Notes: generated from the letters alone by a model not told the origin. DNA of 64,000 nucleotides from Eleusine coracana subsp. coracana (GCA_032690845.1 CM064417.1:25069110-25133109), one strand, 5' to 3'; shown: positions 1 through 11,808, counted from the stretch's first letter. Program-made: numbers and translations.

Positions 1-394
1 AAAGGAAAGAACTAACTTAAATAAAAAACTTAAATACCGAAGAGAAATCACAAACACTTACTTGAAAAGGAAAGCATCCGTTGAGGTACAAGCATGGGGA
101 AGATCACCGACAAGCCCAGCGCTTCCCCGAGCTCTCCCTCACTCTCTCCCTATTTTCTAAGCACTTTGGCAGTGCTAAAGCCTTTTGAAGTGTAGCTCTA
201 AACTCTCTTCTTGTGTGTGGAAAATAAGAGGGAGAGGGGCTCTATTTATAGTGGGAGGTGACTTGGGGGAGTGGAGAAGCCTTCCTAAGAATAAGGGATT
301 ATTTCTTGGATTATTCCTCATCCTTAGATCATCTTCAAAACCTCCCTGAAAAATTGATCACAAAAAAGTGTTTTTAGTAGCAGCCTAAAAATTA

Positions 395-645
395 TTAGAG
401 AGAATTTTTCTTGTCTCCTCCAACAGTTCTCCCTAAAAATAGATCATGAAAACTTTTGATTGGTCTATGTCAGTATCTGGGGCCACAACAACATTAATTC
501 CCTTATAAACACAAATGAGGAGAATTTAGGGAGAGAATAAATTTATGAGTTATTTTGGGGAGCTGTTCGAGATGATTTTTAAGATTAAACCCCATCAATT
601 TGATTTCGGGAGAGTTTATGGGACTCTCTTGGAGATGCTCTTAGG
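395..645. repeat. Possible MITE-like segment inside LTR A
   Basis: The ends resemble each other in inverted orientation: a TCTCCTCCAACAG-like left side and, reversed from the right side, an AGCATCTCCAAGAG-like sequence ending in TAAGAGC. Such ends are common in grass MITEs. The right LTR keeps most of it (24001-24220) but with a deletion across its right end. I saw no clear target duplication, so this is weak. Confidence 0.25.
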
Positions 646-655
646 GGCCAAGTAA

Positions 656-1000
656 TAGGCTTCCCCACTCAGCCAAGCAACTTGAACCATCATTCTCTTC
701 CACTCCCTCGTGTGCTGATGTCATGCTAACATCAGTGTCGGTTCAGCCCAAACACCTGATCTTCTGTGCTTCATAACTCTCACATCAAGGTCCAATTTAG
801 GCAAGTTTTAATGCGTTTAGATCGGCTCAACGAGAGCTTCAACATGGTGAGGTCTAATATATTATTTGACCACTTTTCACTTCATGTTTATGGGCTTCTA
901 TTATTTCTCCTCTTGTAACTCGCATATTTCCTTGAATTTGATTATAAATCACCTGCATACAAATATTCACAAACATTTGTGAAAGATTTGATTTAGTTTT
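656..1000. repeat. Direct repeat copy 1 (~345 bp)
   Basis: This is near-identical to 2157-2500, starting at CTTCCCCACTCAGCC and ending near AAATATTCACAAACATTTG. The two copies sit about 1.5 kb apart inside a block that the right LTR lacks. They could be the LTRs of a small non-autonomous retroelement (a TRIM-like unit), but I found no matching 5-bp target duplication or primer site, and copy 1 would begin TA rather than TG. Confidence 0.6.
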
Positions 1001-1568
1001 CAAGTTAAATTTATTGATCGATTAAGGATAAGTTTGATTTAACTTGGAAACTAGGAGGAAAGGGATAGAGTGTGCAAACCTTCATTATGGAAGATGTGGA
1101 AGCTTCAGAGCACCATGCTTGTGCCACTATCCTTGTAGGTTGGACGATGTCGCTTGGAGCCCGGTCACCTCGACATTTGACATGTTGGCTTGACCAACGA
1201 TTGTGCAATGTATCGGTGGGAGGCCTTGTATTGTTTGTGCGTTGAAAAATCTTGAAGACCTCTGCCACACCAGATCTTGTACCTGGCTGCTTTATTTCAA
1301 GAGAAGCAAAAACAAAAACAAAAAGGGTGAAAAGCAAAAGGGACTACCAATTTTATGGGCCCGATAGAGTCATAACTTTATTTATTATTTTTTTTTCTTT
1401 TCTAGGCACACTATAAGATTGAATTGAAAGGAAATAAAAAGGGAAAATAAACTAAAGCACCTTTTAATATTTATTTTACAGCAAGGCATGAAAACAAGAA
1501 CTAGCAACACCTCTAAACCAAGATAAAATTGGTAAGAATGGAACTTGCTATGAGATACTTACAGAACT

Positions 1569-1571
1569 CCC

Positions 1572-1602
<31 letters not shown>
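1569..1602. repeat. Poly-C tract followed by (AC)n
   Basis: Twenty consecutive C residues (1569-1588) are followed by about seven AC units. It lies between the two 345-bp direct repeats. Runs of this length are often miscounted in assemblies. Confidence 0.95.
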
Positions 1603-1603
<1 letters not shown>

Positions 1604-2156
1604 TTGTTTTTTGTATCACAGGATGCTGAAAATCAAGTGTGCAGCGTTGCAGCCTTCTCGTAGTGGGTTAGATCACCAAAAGTACCATGGTGTTCAAGTT
1701 GATATAGCTCCCATGTTCTCAGGCATAGAGTAACCATCGTTCTTTTTAATCTCAACCTGAAATGGTTACCAACCAAAAATACCCGAAGGCAAACATACCC
1801 TAAAAACTCTTTCTTGCTTTTATTGAAGAAACAAGGAAATGATAATCCGGGCCATCTCCCAGTAGTGCTTTGTTTTCGGTTAGAAGCTTGACCACGGGGA
1901 CTTCATGTTGCAGCTGCTATTGATGATGTAGTTCCCAGTCTACCGCCAATTTTTGATGTCTTATTAAAGCTTTAACTGCAAGGTTAGTGCCAAAGTATAA
2001 CTACGAGATTTGCAATATTTATTATAAATAAAAGCATCTACAACCATCCTAACAAATATTTTGCTAATTAGGCTCTTTAGGTGGTTGTAGCCCTCGTAGT
2101 TGCAATTGGCACAAAGGTTAATTGACTCTATAGATTCATTAAGTAAGCATGTATCA

Positions 2157-2500
2157 TAATGGGTTTCCCCACTCAGCCAATTAACCTGAACCGTCATTTT
2201 CTTTCCCTCCCGCGCGTGCTGAAATCATGCTAACATCAGCGTCGGTTCAGCCCAAACACCTGATCTTCTGTGCTTCATAACTCTCACATCCATAGTCCGA
2301 TTTAGGCAAGTTATATATGCATTTTGATCAGCTCGACGAGAGGTTCAACATGGTGAGGTCTAATATATTATTTCACCACTTTTTACTTCATGTTTATGGG
2401 ATTCTATTATTTCTCCTCTTGTAACTCTAATATTTTCTTGAATTTGATTATAAATCACCTGCATACAAATATTCACAAATATTTGTAAAAATTATTACTA
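2157..2500. repeat. Direct repeat copy 2 (~345 bp)
   Basis: This is the partner of 656-1000. It begins TGGGTTTCCCCACTCAGCC and runs to AAATATTCACAAATATTTG. Differences from copy 1 are scattered substitutions and small indels, so the duplication is not recent. Confidence 0.6.
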
Positions 2501-3867
2501 ATAAACTCCTATCACTATGTAGGTTATTTATTTTATATATTTTATACAGGCAATTGATGGTCACATTTAGCATTTAAAGACTGTCAACAAAAGGTCAATA
2601 ACCAATGCACCTTAACCGTTTCTATTGCAAGTAATTTTAGTGCTACATTGGTATACTAGTGCCCATAAACTAGTGTGCATTCGATACTGTTCAATGTTTG
2701 ATCAAGGGGCCAACAACGAACGGGTCCTAGGTTCGACAAGGCAGGACTACCACAGTCAACACCCATGTGTTGCTGCCAACCTACACATGTATCATCTCTG
2801 CCCAGTCATAACATCAAAGTAAATTTATGTAATTAAGTTCAAGTTTAGTGATCAAGTCATTCTCCTAGTTGAGTAGCAACTATCGTTATTACTCTATTAC
2901 TAAGCATAGCAGTAAAGTACCGAATCCTACCGTGACTTAATTACTAGTAACATAGGTCATTTGGGTGATGTGCAAGTGGGTTTCCAACCAGTTCCTAATA
3001 ACCTAATGCATCAATCAAAACAGACACTAGTAGTGATGTTTGAAACTAGCAAAATTTTATAAAGTGGCATATGCAAACCGGCTTGCCTTGGTCAACACTG
3101 GTGTTAGCAACTACAACTTCTTGCTCCCCGGTATTGGGGTCCTGCTGAAAATACGGCTCCTATTACTGGTTCTCGTTACCTAATTATGAGCAAAGGTGTC
3201 AACGATACCGAAATAATACTGTAACATGCAATAAAATGGCAAGTACAAAATGCAGTGGTGTTAAGGTGACAACATCATTATTAACATATTCTCGAAGTCA
3301 TATGCTTCAAAGAAGCCAGTTTAATCTTTATTATTTTATGTGTTAAAGTTCTTTAAACAGGGTTAATATGATCTTAAGAGCAAATAATTCATTTAATATA
3401 TTAAAAATGTGTTTCTAGTCAGGAGTGATTTACTGTGGACAAGCATGTATAAACATAATTTTCACCATATGGCAACTCCTGGATATTTATAAATTATTTA
3501 CTAGAATTTATATAAGCAAAAGTGCTAAATAAATCCTAGAACACAAAATAATGTATATATTCTGCCTAACCAAAAATCAGGATGGTAGACTAACATAAAC
3601 AAACAGTGCATGCCAAAAATTAGAATTAAAACATGTTTCTAGACTTTATAGTGATTTGTTTAGTGTTTTAGCAAGATAAATAAGTATTAATTGTACATTT
3701 ACAGAGGCATTATTTTATCATTTTTCTTTAATAGAGTACATCAAGATGAAACTAACACAATTAGTTTTATCTCCATTGGAGTTTTATTTTATTTACTATG
3801 ATTTTTCAAATTTATGAGCCTTTTCTGCAATTTTCAGTGATTTCTGGTTTTATTCTTTCACAGATCA

Positions 3868-5041
3868 ATGCTGAATCAGCGACATGTTGCCCACATATCG
3901 CCTGCCAGTAGGCGCCAGCCCATGGCGCCAGCAGCCAGCTCAGCGCCGCCGGGGGGTCACCGAAGCAGAAACGTGAGTCGCCGGAGTTGTCGTCGTCAGC
4001 GTCTTTGCGCGATGAGATCTCGCCGCAATGGTGTTGGAAGGATGCGCACCTCAAGTCGCATCGGTCGGGGTAATTCGTGAGGACGGGGGCTTATAGGAAG
4101 GTGGTCGGCATCGAGTGGTGGCGGTAACCGGTGGTCGGCGTCGAGTGGCGGCGGTAACCGAGGTTCGGCGAGGTCACGGGAGCGGGTACAGGGCATGCGG
4201 GAGCCCGCGGTCTGGCTCTACAGCGTCATAGCGTCAGGGAGAAGACCGGCGTTAGGATGTAGCTCACGAGAACGACAGGAAGATGGAGCTTGTCGTGAGG
4301 AGCAGTTTGCCAGGGACACCGACAGCCACCAAAGCCTGGAAAAATCGACGAGTGCGAGGACAAAAACCAAAGATATTAGGCTCTGAGGATACGTAGTTAA
4401 TATAGGGAGCTTCGGTACGAGGAGTTGAACTAAAGCTCACCACAGAAATCAAATTTCAGAGAAAACAGAACAGGGGTCGATAATTGAGCTCAGGAGAAAA
4501 TGGTTCGATTCAACCGAGGCATTGAGGGACTCTTCGATTGGCCACCACGGGAGACACTAGGGGACCCGAGCGCAGCACTTTGAGAGTTTAGTTGCTAGGG
4601 AGGCACTGGTGTCGCAACTCGGGCTCGAGCTTGGAGTTCAACAATGGCGATGAGCAGGGGAGGCAAAAATGGAAACGAGGAGAAGCTTAAAGGCCGAGTG
4701 AGCTCGGGTTCGGTCGGTCAAAACCCCAGGGCGTGGTGCGCGTCGAATTTGCTCGGTCGTCGGGGAGGCAGAGGCGGTTTGGCGCGAGGCGGCAGCGACT
4801 CAGCGCTTCGGCCATGGTAGCAGCGAGCGGAGGTGACGGGGCGACGGTTTTCCCGGCACAAGGCGGGACAGCGAGTGTTGATGCAGTGGGCAGCGGGGCG
4901 ACGCATGCGCGGCGAATCCGGGAAGCAGGGAAGCGAGGCAAACGGCGGAGAAGGCAGGCAAACGCGCAGGTAGTTCTGACCGGCGTCAGTGGCGGGAGGA
5001 AGAAGACAGGGCAATTCGCACTAAGGCCCTTCGCTTTTTAA
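3868..5041. other. GC-rich sector of LTR A, left copy
   Basis: A sharp rise in GC content begins near the sequence ATGCTGAATCAGCGACA and ends at the AT-rich tail near 5041. The same sector occurs in the right LTR (24866-25997) with roughly 5-7% differences by eye, including small indels that shift frames between copies. Open frames of 60-130 codons appear on both strands but are not conserved in frame, so I treat the sector as LTR sequence (U3/R region) and not as coding. Confidence 0.6.
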
Positions 5042-5514
5042 TTCCTTGCAAACAAGTCCCTGGTTTCTGTTTTAATTGATTTAAAATACTTCTTGAGGTC
5101 CAATTAATTTGAGATTTTTACACATGGTTCCTGTAGATATTTGTGAGGTTCTGGTCGGGTACACTTGGTCAGATCAATGATACTTATTTAAAATAAAAAA
5201 TCCAAGTGTTAATAATTTCTATGGCTTGATTAATTAATTAGAGCATTTCTAAATGTGGTAAAATTCTAATTCCTGGTATAAAATTATTTTTCAATATTCT
5301 CATCATGCTCATGTAATTATTTGGTATAGGTTGCATAGAGAAATTCAAAATTTCTTTACAATATGGTTCATAGGGTTTTTATTTGGCCTAATTGATTTAA
5401 ATTGATAGGACTCTTATTATTTCATGTGGTACTTTAGCGATACCTTGTACTTAGTGCACTTGTTAATTAGGATTTAGTAAATGTTAAATAAGGATTAAAT
5501 AATGGGGTGTCGCA

Positions 5515-5530
5515 GCCCTCCCTCCTAAAA
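5515..5530 (-). promoter_or_regulatory. Polypurine tract of element A
   Basis: On the minus strand this reads TTTTAGGAGGGAGGGC, directly before the 3' LTR start TGCGACACC. It primes plus-strand DNA synthesis in LTR retrotransposons, and its position fixes the LTR boundary at 5514/5515. Confidence 0.8.
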
Positions 5531-5608
5531 GAAATCTCGTCCCGAGATTAAGAACAAGGCAAACTAGAGGGAAGTACAATAATTAAAATTTACCTGAGAA
5601 TGATGACC

Positions 5609-6284
5609 GGAATTCCGGGTAATGGGTACTCAGAAATTTCTCAGGTTCCTAAGTGGATTTATCCTCTCAATGATTACTCCATTGCACTTTATAGAATTTG
5701 AGTGTACATTTACGGGTTACACGTTCCTTTGTGTCGAGAATTTTTACGGGTTGTTCGGAATATGTGAGGTCCGGTTGGAGATGATCAAAACTTTCCAAGA
5801 CAATATCAATCGGTGGCTTCAGACACCGCTTCAGTTGCGAGACATGAAAAATATTATGAACTCCAGATAATTTAGCATGTAAGTCCAGTTTGTATCCTAC
5901 AGGTCCGCATTGTTCCAGAATCTTGAATAGGTCAATATAGCGGGGAACTAACTTTCCTCTGACTCCAAATCATTGTATACCTCTCATAGGTGATACTCCA
6001 CGATAGACATAGTCATTCTCATTGAAATAGAGTGGTCTACGTCGTTGGTTTGCATATTTTTTCTGACGACACCTTGCAGTTTAAGATTCGCCTTAATGGT
6101 GCGAACCTTTTCCTCAGCGTCCTTTACAAGATCAGGACCAAATGTAACTCTTTCTCCAGGTTCGGACCAGTTCAACGGTGTTCTGCAACTTCATCCGCAA
6201 AGTGCCATAAACAGCGACATTTTCACACTTTCTTGATAACTTTTGTTGTACGAAAATTCCATATAAGGCAGGTATTTGTCCCAG
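5609..6284 (-). pseudogene. Element A integrase C-terminal part and chromodomain (broken)
   Basis: The segment around 5984-6175 reads SEPGERVTFGPDLVKDAE, typical of the region just after the integrase core in Del/Tekay elements. Further along (about 5767-5609) the minus strand encodes a chromodomain: LTYSEQPVKILDT, then KFYKVQWSNH and a final YPEF, interrupted by an in-frame stop after the WSNH motif. Chromodomains of this group are thought to tether integration to particular chromatin. The upstream half of the integrase is separated from this piece by element B and resumes at 13137. Frameshifts and stops make it non-functional. Confidence 0.8.
6280..6284. repeat. Target site duplication of element B (CCCAG)
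   Basis: CCCAG immediately precedes the B LTR and is repeated exactly at 13132-13136 immediately after the other LTR. A 5-bp duplication is standard for LTR retrotransposon integration. Confidence 0.93.
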
Positions 6285-6927
6285 TGATAGGTGTAAAGTG
6301 CCCGATCTTTCGGCGAGTGGAGATAACTTCGATTTGGTGGATGTCGACGCTCACGATCCGACTACGACGAGCAAGCCGAAGCGCCAATGCAATCGTTGAA
6401 CCAACTTCCGGAGGATATTAACCTTACGGTAAACAAGATCAACCTGATCACGAGGATCAATTCTTACGTGCAATCAAAGAACGAGCAAGAATTAGAGGTG
6501 AGCAATCTAATGTATTGCTGCACGAAGGTGGAGTTCTGAATTCACGTCGAGAGACGGATGTATAGCTAAGCGAAACTTAAAACAAAACTCAAAGATTGCA
6601 AGGGGCGCAACCCTTGACTAAATAGGGGAAGGACGCGACATCTAGGGCCGGCTGAAGTGGAGAGGCGCGCGGTGGAGAGGGGGTCGCGCGACTTGGGCCA
6701 TGTGGGCCTTCGAGCGGCATCATCCTGGGCCGTCATTCCTTAGCATCAAAACCGTCTTCAATTCCTGGGCTCGAGCTCTAGTGATTGGGCCCTTGTATGT
6801 CGTCATCTCGTTAGAAGATGGATCCGTAACTCGAGGGGGCGCGACGACGCAAGGTGGAGGCGTGACAACTTGGTTTAGCGCGCCATCTTCCGTCGTTGTT
6901 ATTCGTATGTCGTTGATGTCCTCATCA
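6285..6927 (-). repeat. Element B 3' LTR
   Basis: This is the left LTR on the plus strand, the 3' LTR in element sense. The ends are TGATAGG and CCTCATCA as read on the plus strand, that is TGATGAGG...CCTATCA in element sense. The pol open frame runs through the polypurine tract into this LTR for about 69 codons, so U3 is also coding sequence. Confidence 0.92.
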
Positions 6928-7430
6928 TCCTCCCCTTCTTGAAGTGAAGTCGTCCTCGACGGCAACTCATCATCCTCACCCAAGTATGGTTTCAAATCTG
7001 CAACATTAAAACTAGTGGAAACACCAAACTCCATGGGCAAGTCAAGAACATAAGCATTATCGTTAATCTTGGTTAGCACTTTAAAAGGACCAGCAGCACG
7101 AGGCATCAATTTAGAACGACGCAAAGTAGGAAATCTATTTTTACACAGGTGCAACCAAATCAAATCACCAGGTTCAAAAGAAATATGTTTTCTACCTTTA
7201 CTACCAGCAACTTGATACTTTTTATTAGCAACGGCAATGTTGTGTTGTGTTTCTTCATGCAATTGTTTCATGTGATCAATATGACCAATAGCATCAACAT
7301 GTGGTTCATCTTCAGCATCAATAGACGCCCTAGGAACATAGCCATAAACAACCTCAAAACAACACATGTTAGTGGCAGAATATGTAGCACGATTATAAGA
7401 GAATTCAACATGAGGTAACAATCTTCCCAA
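6720..7430 (-). pseudogene. Element B integrase C-terminus, extending into the 3' LTR
   Basis: An open frame of 236 codons continues the integrase after a frameshift near 7435. It starts with the LPHVEFSYNRA block, then AVANKKYQ, a GDLIWLHL motif and FNVADLKPYLGEDDELPSRT, which is typical of the integrase tail in CRM-type elements. The last 69 residues, including GPITRARAQELK, are encoded inside the LTR. This frame is intact from 7430 to its stop. The upstream part (7268-8338) is in another frame, so the full protein cannot be made from this copy. Confidence 0.8.
6928..6940 (-). promoter_or_regulatory. Polypurine tract of element B
   Basis: The minus strand reads AAGAAGGGGAGGA immediately before the LTR start TGATGAGG. 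It lies inside the coding frame, so the codons here are constrained by both roles. Confidence 0.85.
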
Positions 7431-8338
7431 CGTCTCAAGTTTTTATCTAGAACAACTCTAAGCATAGCAGACAAAGTTCTATTTACTACCTCAGTTTGTC
7501 CATCAGTTTGAGGATGACAAGTAGTACTAAACAGCAGCTTAGTTCCTAATTTATTCCAAAGAGAATGCCAAAAATGACTAAGAAACTTAGCATCATGATC
7601 AGAGACAATTATTTTAGGAATTCCATGTAATCTAAAAATCTCTCTAAAGAATAATTCAGCAACATTTGACGCATCATCAGATTTATGACAAGGTATAAAG
7701 TGAGTCATTTTAGAGAAACGATCAACAACCACAAAAATATTGTCCCTCCCCTTCTTAGTGCGAGGCAATCCCAAAACAAAATCCATCGAAATATCATGCC
7801 AATGAGAAGAGAGAACAGGCAAGGGCATATACAAACCATGATTACCCAAACGAGATTTAGCTTTTTGACATGTAGTACAGCGTGCAACAAGGCGCTCAAC
7901 ATCACGGCGCATCCGTGGCCAAAAGAAATGGTCGGCCAACACCTCATATGTCTTGAAAAGGCCGAAGTGACCCATAAGATCACCTCCATGCGCCTCCTGT
8001 AACAACAAAAGACGAAGCGAGCTAGCTGGAATACATAGCTTGTTAGCACGAAACAGGAACCCATCCTGCATATGAAATTTGCCCCAAGGTTTGCCATCCT
8101 TACAATGCATCATAATATCACGAAAATCAGCATCATTCACATATTGATCTTTCAAAGCTTGCAAACCAAAGATTTTAAAGTCTAATTGCGACAGCATCAT
8201 ATAACGACGAGATAAAGCATCGGCAATCATATTTTCCTTCCCGTTTTTATGTTTAATGATGTACGGAAAAGATTCAATAAATTCAACCCATTTGGCATGA
8301 CGACGGTTCAGAATAGTTTGGGTTCTAATATGTTTCAA
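7268..8338 (-). pseudogene. Element B RNase H end and integrase core
   Basis: The 356-codon frame starts with the end of RNase H (IADALSRR) and continues into integrase. The zinc-binding part shows EAHGGDLMGHFG and CTTCQK. The catalytic triad is visible: Asp in ISMDFVLGLP, Asp in IVSDHDAKF, and Glu in HPQTDGQTEVVNR. The frame is lost near 7435, where the LPHVEFSYN block moves to another frame. Integrase would insert the cDNA into the genome in the nucleus. Apart from that frameshift this is the best-preserved domain of the element. Confidence 0.82.
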
Positions 8339-8653
8339 AGCCTCATGATCAGAATGAATAATAAATTCGCGAGGCCATAAATAATGCTACCATGTTTGCA
8401 AAGTTCTTACTAAAGCATAAAGTTCTTTATCATAAGTGGAATATTTAAGAGCAGCACCACTTAACTTCTCACTAAAATAAGCAATGGGTTTATGATCTTG
8501 CAACAAAATAGTACCCAAACCAATTCCACTAGCATCACATTCCAATTCAAACACTTTATCAAAATTAGGCAATTGTAAGAGAGGAGCATGAGTTAACCAT
8601 TCCTTTAAAGTGTTGAATGCGTCGTTGTGGTGCGCCCCACTCAAATGGCGCAC
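8339..8653 (-). pseudogene. Element B RNase H domain (broken)
   Basis: The open part (8387-8653) reads ELECDASGIGLGTILLQ, IAYFSEKLSG and YSTYDKELYALVRTLQTW, the usual gypsy RNase H blocks with the Asp and Glu positions present. A stop (TAG for an expected Gln) follows at about 8385, and the frame resumes with IIHSDHEALKHI. A frameshift near 8640 separates it from RT. The domain degrades the RNA template during reverse transcription. Confidence 0.78.
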
Positions 8654-9377
8654 CCTTCTTGGTCAGTTCATGTAATGGTGCAGCAATAGAACTGAAATCC
8701 CGCACAAAACGACGATAGAAGCCTGCAAGACCAATAAAACTGCGAACCTGTGTGACGGTCGTCAGTTGGGGCCAACTCTGAATGGCGTCCACCTTGCTGC
8801 TATCCACCTCAATGCCCTGTGGAGTAACAACATATCCAAGAAACAAAACACGTTGCGTGCAAAAAGTGTATTTTTCCATGTTCCCAAACAAGTGAGCAGC
8901 ACGCAAAGCATCAAAAACAGCACGCAAATGATCTAAATGCTCATTCATGGATTTGTTATATATAAGGATATCATCAAAATAGACAACAACAAATATTCCA
9001 ATGAAAGGCCGAAGAACTTCATTCATTAAGCGCATAAAAGTGCTAGGAGCATAAGACAATTCAAACGACATAACCAATCATTCATACAAGCCAAATTTAG
9101 TTTTAAAAGCCATTTTCCATTCATCTTCTAATTTCATTCTTATCTGATGGTAACCACTACGTAAATCAACCTTAGAGAAAATTGTGGCACCACTAAGTTC
9201 ATCAATCATATCATCAAGGCATGGTATAGGATATCGATAACGAATTGTAATATTGTTAATTGCACGACAATCTACACATATACGCCAAGAACCATCTTTC
9301 TTAGGAACAAGCAAAACAGGAACCGAACAAGGACTGAGAGACTCATGAATGTAACCTTTATCAAGCAATGCCTGCAC
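8654..9377 (-). pseudogene. Element B reverse transcriptase (one in-frame stop)
   Basis: All main RT blocks are visible in one frame: VPVLLVPKKDGSWRICVDCR, FSKVDLRSGYHQIRM, the catalytic VVVYFDDILIY, FLGYVV and FIGLAGFYRRFV. A TGA at 9078-9080 replaces the expected Trp after FGLYE, splitting the frame into two. The catalytic YFDD box is intact. The region would copy the element RNA into cDNA in cytoplasmic particles. Confidence 0.85.
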
Positions 9378-9456
9378 TTGACGCTGAATTTCTTTTGTCT
9401 CCTCAAGATTTGTGCGGTATGGGGCGTGATTAGAAAGTTGTGCGCCTGGAATTAAA

Positions 9457-10131
9457 TCAATCCTGATGTTCTATGCCACGAATCGGAGGAAGACCCGGTG
9501 GCAATTCAGTGGGAAAAACATCTTTATAGTCCTGCAAAAGGTTAGCAACAGCAGGAGGAATATGCAACATAGGCGCCTCATCTAGTGAAACAAGCATACA
9601 AGAGCAAACTAGCGCATAGCAAAACAGATTAGCATCATGTAATTCATCAAAATCAGCACGTGTAGCAAGCAAGATAGGGTTATTCAATTTAATCTCATCT
9701 TGAACAGGTGCAACAGGAGGCGATGTAACCAATTTTGCAGCTTTTGCCGCTCGACCAATATCATCTTTAAGAACTTGTTCAGGTGTCATAGGATGAATAA
9801 CAATTTTCTGACCCTTAAACATGAAGGAATAATAATTGGAGCAACCATGATGAACACTATCAACATCATATTGCCAAGGACGGCCAAGCAACAAAGAGAA
9901 TGCTTCCATTGGAACAACATCACAATCTACAAAATCAGAATAGGCGCCAAGAGAGAAAGGAACACGTACCGAGCTTGTTACCTTTATTTTGCCGCCATCA
10001 TTAAGCCATTGAACGTGATAAGGATGTGGGTGCTTCCTTGTTGGCAATGACAACTGCTCCACCAAGGTCGTACTAGCCAAATTGTTGCAACAGCCACCAT
10101 TGATGATTATACGGACCGCTCGTTCTTGCAC
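9457..10131 (-). pseudogene. Element B retropepsin-like protease and linker
   Basis: A 224-codon frame holds the protease fold: RIIINGGCCNNLAS, then PHPYHVQWLNDGG, a VPFSLGAY block, VDCDVVPM and LLLGRPWQYD. In this lineage the first motif usually contains Asp-Gly-Gly as the active site. Here it is Asn-Gly-Gly, a single G-to-A change on the minus strand that would abolish catalysis if Asp is ancestral. The linker ends at PTELPPGLPPIRGIEH, the usual junction into RT; the frame changes before RT at about 9450. Confidence 0.78.
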
Positions 10132-10203
10132 AATGCCTTTGATATGAAAAATGTTGTGGCGCTCATGCTTTTCACCCTGAACAACCTGTGTACTACGAAC
10201 ACG

Positions 10204-11433
10204 CTAAAGAACAAGAGTTGCATACCTGTCGGTGGCGCTACAGTTGACATGAAGCTCCGTATTATCTACATGATTAGTGGCAAGCATAGTCTGCTGAATA
10301 TCCTCAGAATCACTAGCAGAAGAATACCCACCGTCATTACGAATCAACATAGTTCGTTTATTTGGACAATTGCGTATCACATGACCAAATCCTCGGCAAC
10401 GGTGACACTGAATATCACCAGACGATGAGGAGGACGGCACGATCGAGGCAGATTTGGCTGTGGATGGAGCACTCAACTTGGACATGGTCGAGGAGTGGTC
10501 GCGTGACGTGGAAGGAGGTGTCGACCATGGAGCTGAAGGCGTCTTGGACCCTACAAAAATGTTAGATCTTGACGAAGATTGTCGATCCTGCACTTCACGT
10601 TCAGCTTTACAAGCATATTCAAATAAGATGGTCATAACATCATAATTCTTATAATCAAGAATGTTCTGAATTTTATGATTTAACCCACCCCTAAAGAGAG
10701 CCATAGCAGCATCCTCTAGTTCAACTAAACCACAGCGAATCATACCCTTTTGTAAAGCTTGATAATAATCCTCTACGGAAAGTGAACCTTGTTGAAAATG
10801 CTGCATTTGATTAAGCAAATCTCTAGCATAATATGACGGCACAAAATAATGACGCATAGCAGCTTTTAATGTCGTCCAAATGGCTGGAATATTATCAGGA
10901 TATCTTTGTCTATACTCACGCCACCAAAGTAAAGTAAATTCAGTAAATTCACTAATAGCAGCCTTAACTTATAAATTAGCAGGAATATCATAGCATGCAA
11001 ATTTTTGTTCAACCTCTAATTCCCAATCAAGATAAGCACCCGGATCATATTTCCCATTAAAAGTGGGAATACAAAATTTTATTTTGGCAAAAGAATCATT
11101 AATAGGAACACGTACCCTACGAGCACGACCACGGCGATTGTCGTCGTCCTGCTCGGTGTCGGCGCTATAGTCACGTGCATTTTACAACTTCGTGAGCTGC
11201 ATCGTCATGGTCCCAAGCTGCGTCGACATGGCCTCAAGACGAGTCATGATCGTCGCGAGCGTGGTGTTGGCAGCCGTATTAGCGAGGTCGAGCTGATCAA
11301 AACGCTCATTCGACGAAGTGACCGTAGAGTCAAGTCTCTCGTGCATCGTCTTCATGTCATTTTATAGACCATCAACCTATGCCTGGACATCCTGGAGGGT
11401 GAGCTCCTCCGACTTCGAGTTGTTTTCTGCCAT
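10204..11433 (-). pseudogene. Element B gag (capsid and nucleocapsid, with stops)
   Basis: The gag start is the ATG at 11431-11433 on the minus strand (MAENNSKSEELTLQDVQA), with stops soon after at about 11380. The capsid part continues with PTFNGKYDPGAYLDWE, and the open part 10204-10857 holds YYQALQKGM and EDAAMALFRGGL. A CCHC zinc knuckle, CHRCRGFGHVIRNC, lies near 10390 and would bind RNA. Gag forms the cytoplasmic particle. Several premature stops mean no full product. Open frames on the plus strand here are shadows. Confidence 0.8.
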
Positions 11434-11808
11434 AGAAACTCAAGCAATACAAAAAGCTGGATCCTACGACGAGAGGTGAGTGGTGAATGAAAAGCTCAAT
11501 CAAAAAGCTGTTATCAAATTCTTACCCGTCCTTACCAAGCACGCAAGCGTGAACTGCAACCACAGGTAAAACCGGTGGAAGATTGGAGGAGAGATTGCGT
11601 GGTGAAACAAAAATCTGCTCGTAGTAGAAAATTTGTGGGGCTGGGAGGCTGCACTCAATCCAAGGGTTAGCACAATTCAAACAATAACTGCAAAGCTGAA
11701 TAATGGTGCTAAACGTGAAAAGATTGCTGCCGACACAAGTGCAAGAGAAAGGACGAAGGATCAAAACAAAGTGCAGCAAGAACGCGTCGCCTGTGTTGCT
11801 CGGCCGCT

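Larger units (their letters stand above)
1..5514 (-). repeat. Element A 3' LTR (left copy, truncated by window edge)
   Basis: The sequence aligns to the right LTR from its first bases (1-35 matches 23961-24000) through to its end. The element-sense start is TGCGACACCCC, read on the minus strand from 5514. It contains an AT-rich part, a GC-rich sector (3868-5041) and a tail rich in A and T. Compared with the right copy it has two extra blocks: about 355 bp near 36-390, and about 2.3 kb between 613 and 2911. Either the left copy gained them or the right copy lost them; the direct repeat pair inside the second block favours a gain. The short open frames on both strands of the GC-rich sector occur in both LTRs and are not genes. 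Confidence 0.82.

Noticed and set aside
656..2500. Calling the 345-bp direct repeats LTRs of a TRIM element
   Set aside because: No TG...CA ends shared by both copies, no primer site and no duplication could be shown; reported only as direct repeats.
3812..5041. Several GC-rich open frames in the left LTR of element A
   Set aside because: The same sequence recurs in the right LTR with indels that break the frames, and both strands are open; this is composition.
7685..8002. Plus-strand frames across B pol
   Set aside because: They are shadows of the minus-strand integrase, whose motifs are unmistakable.
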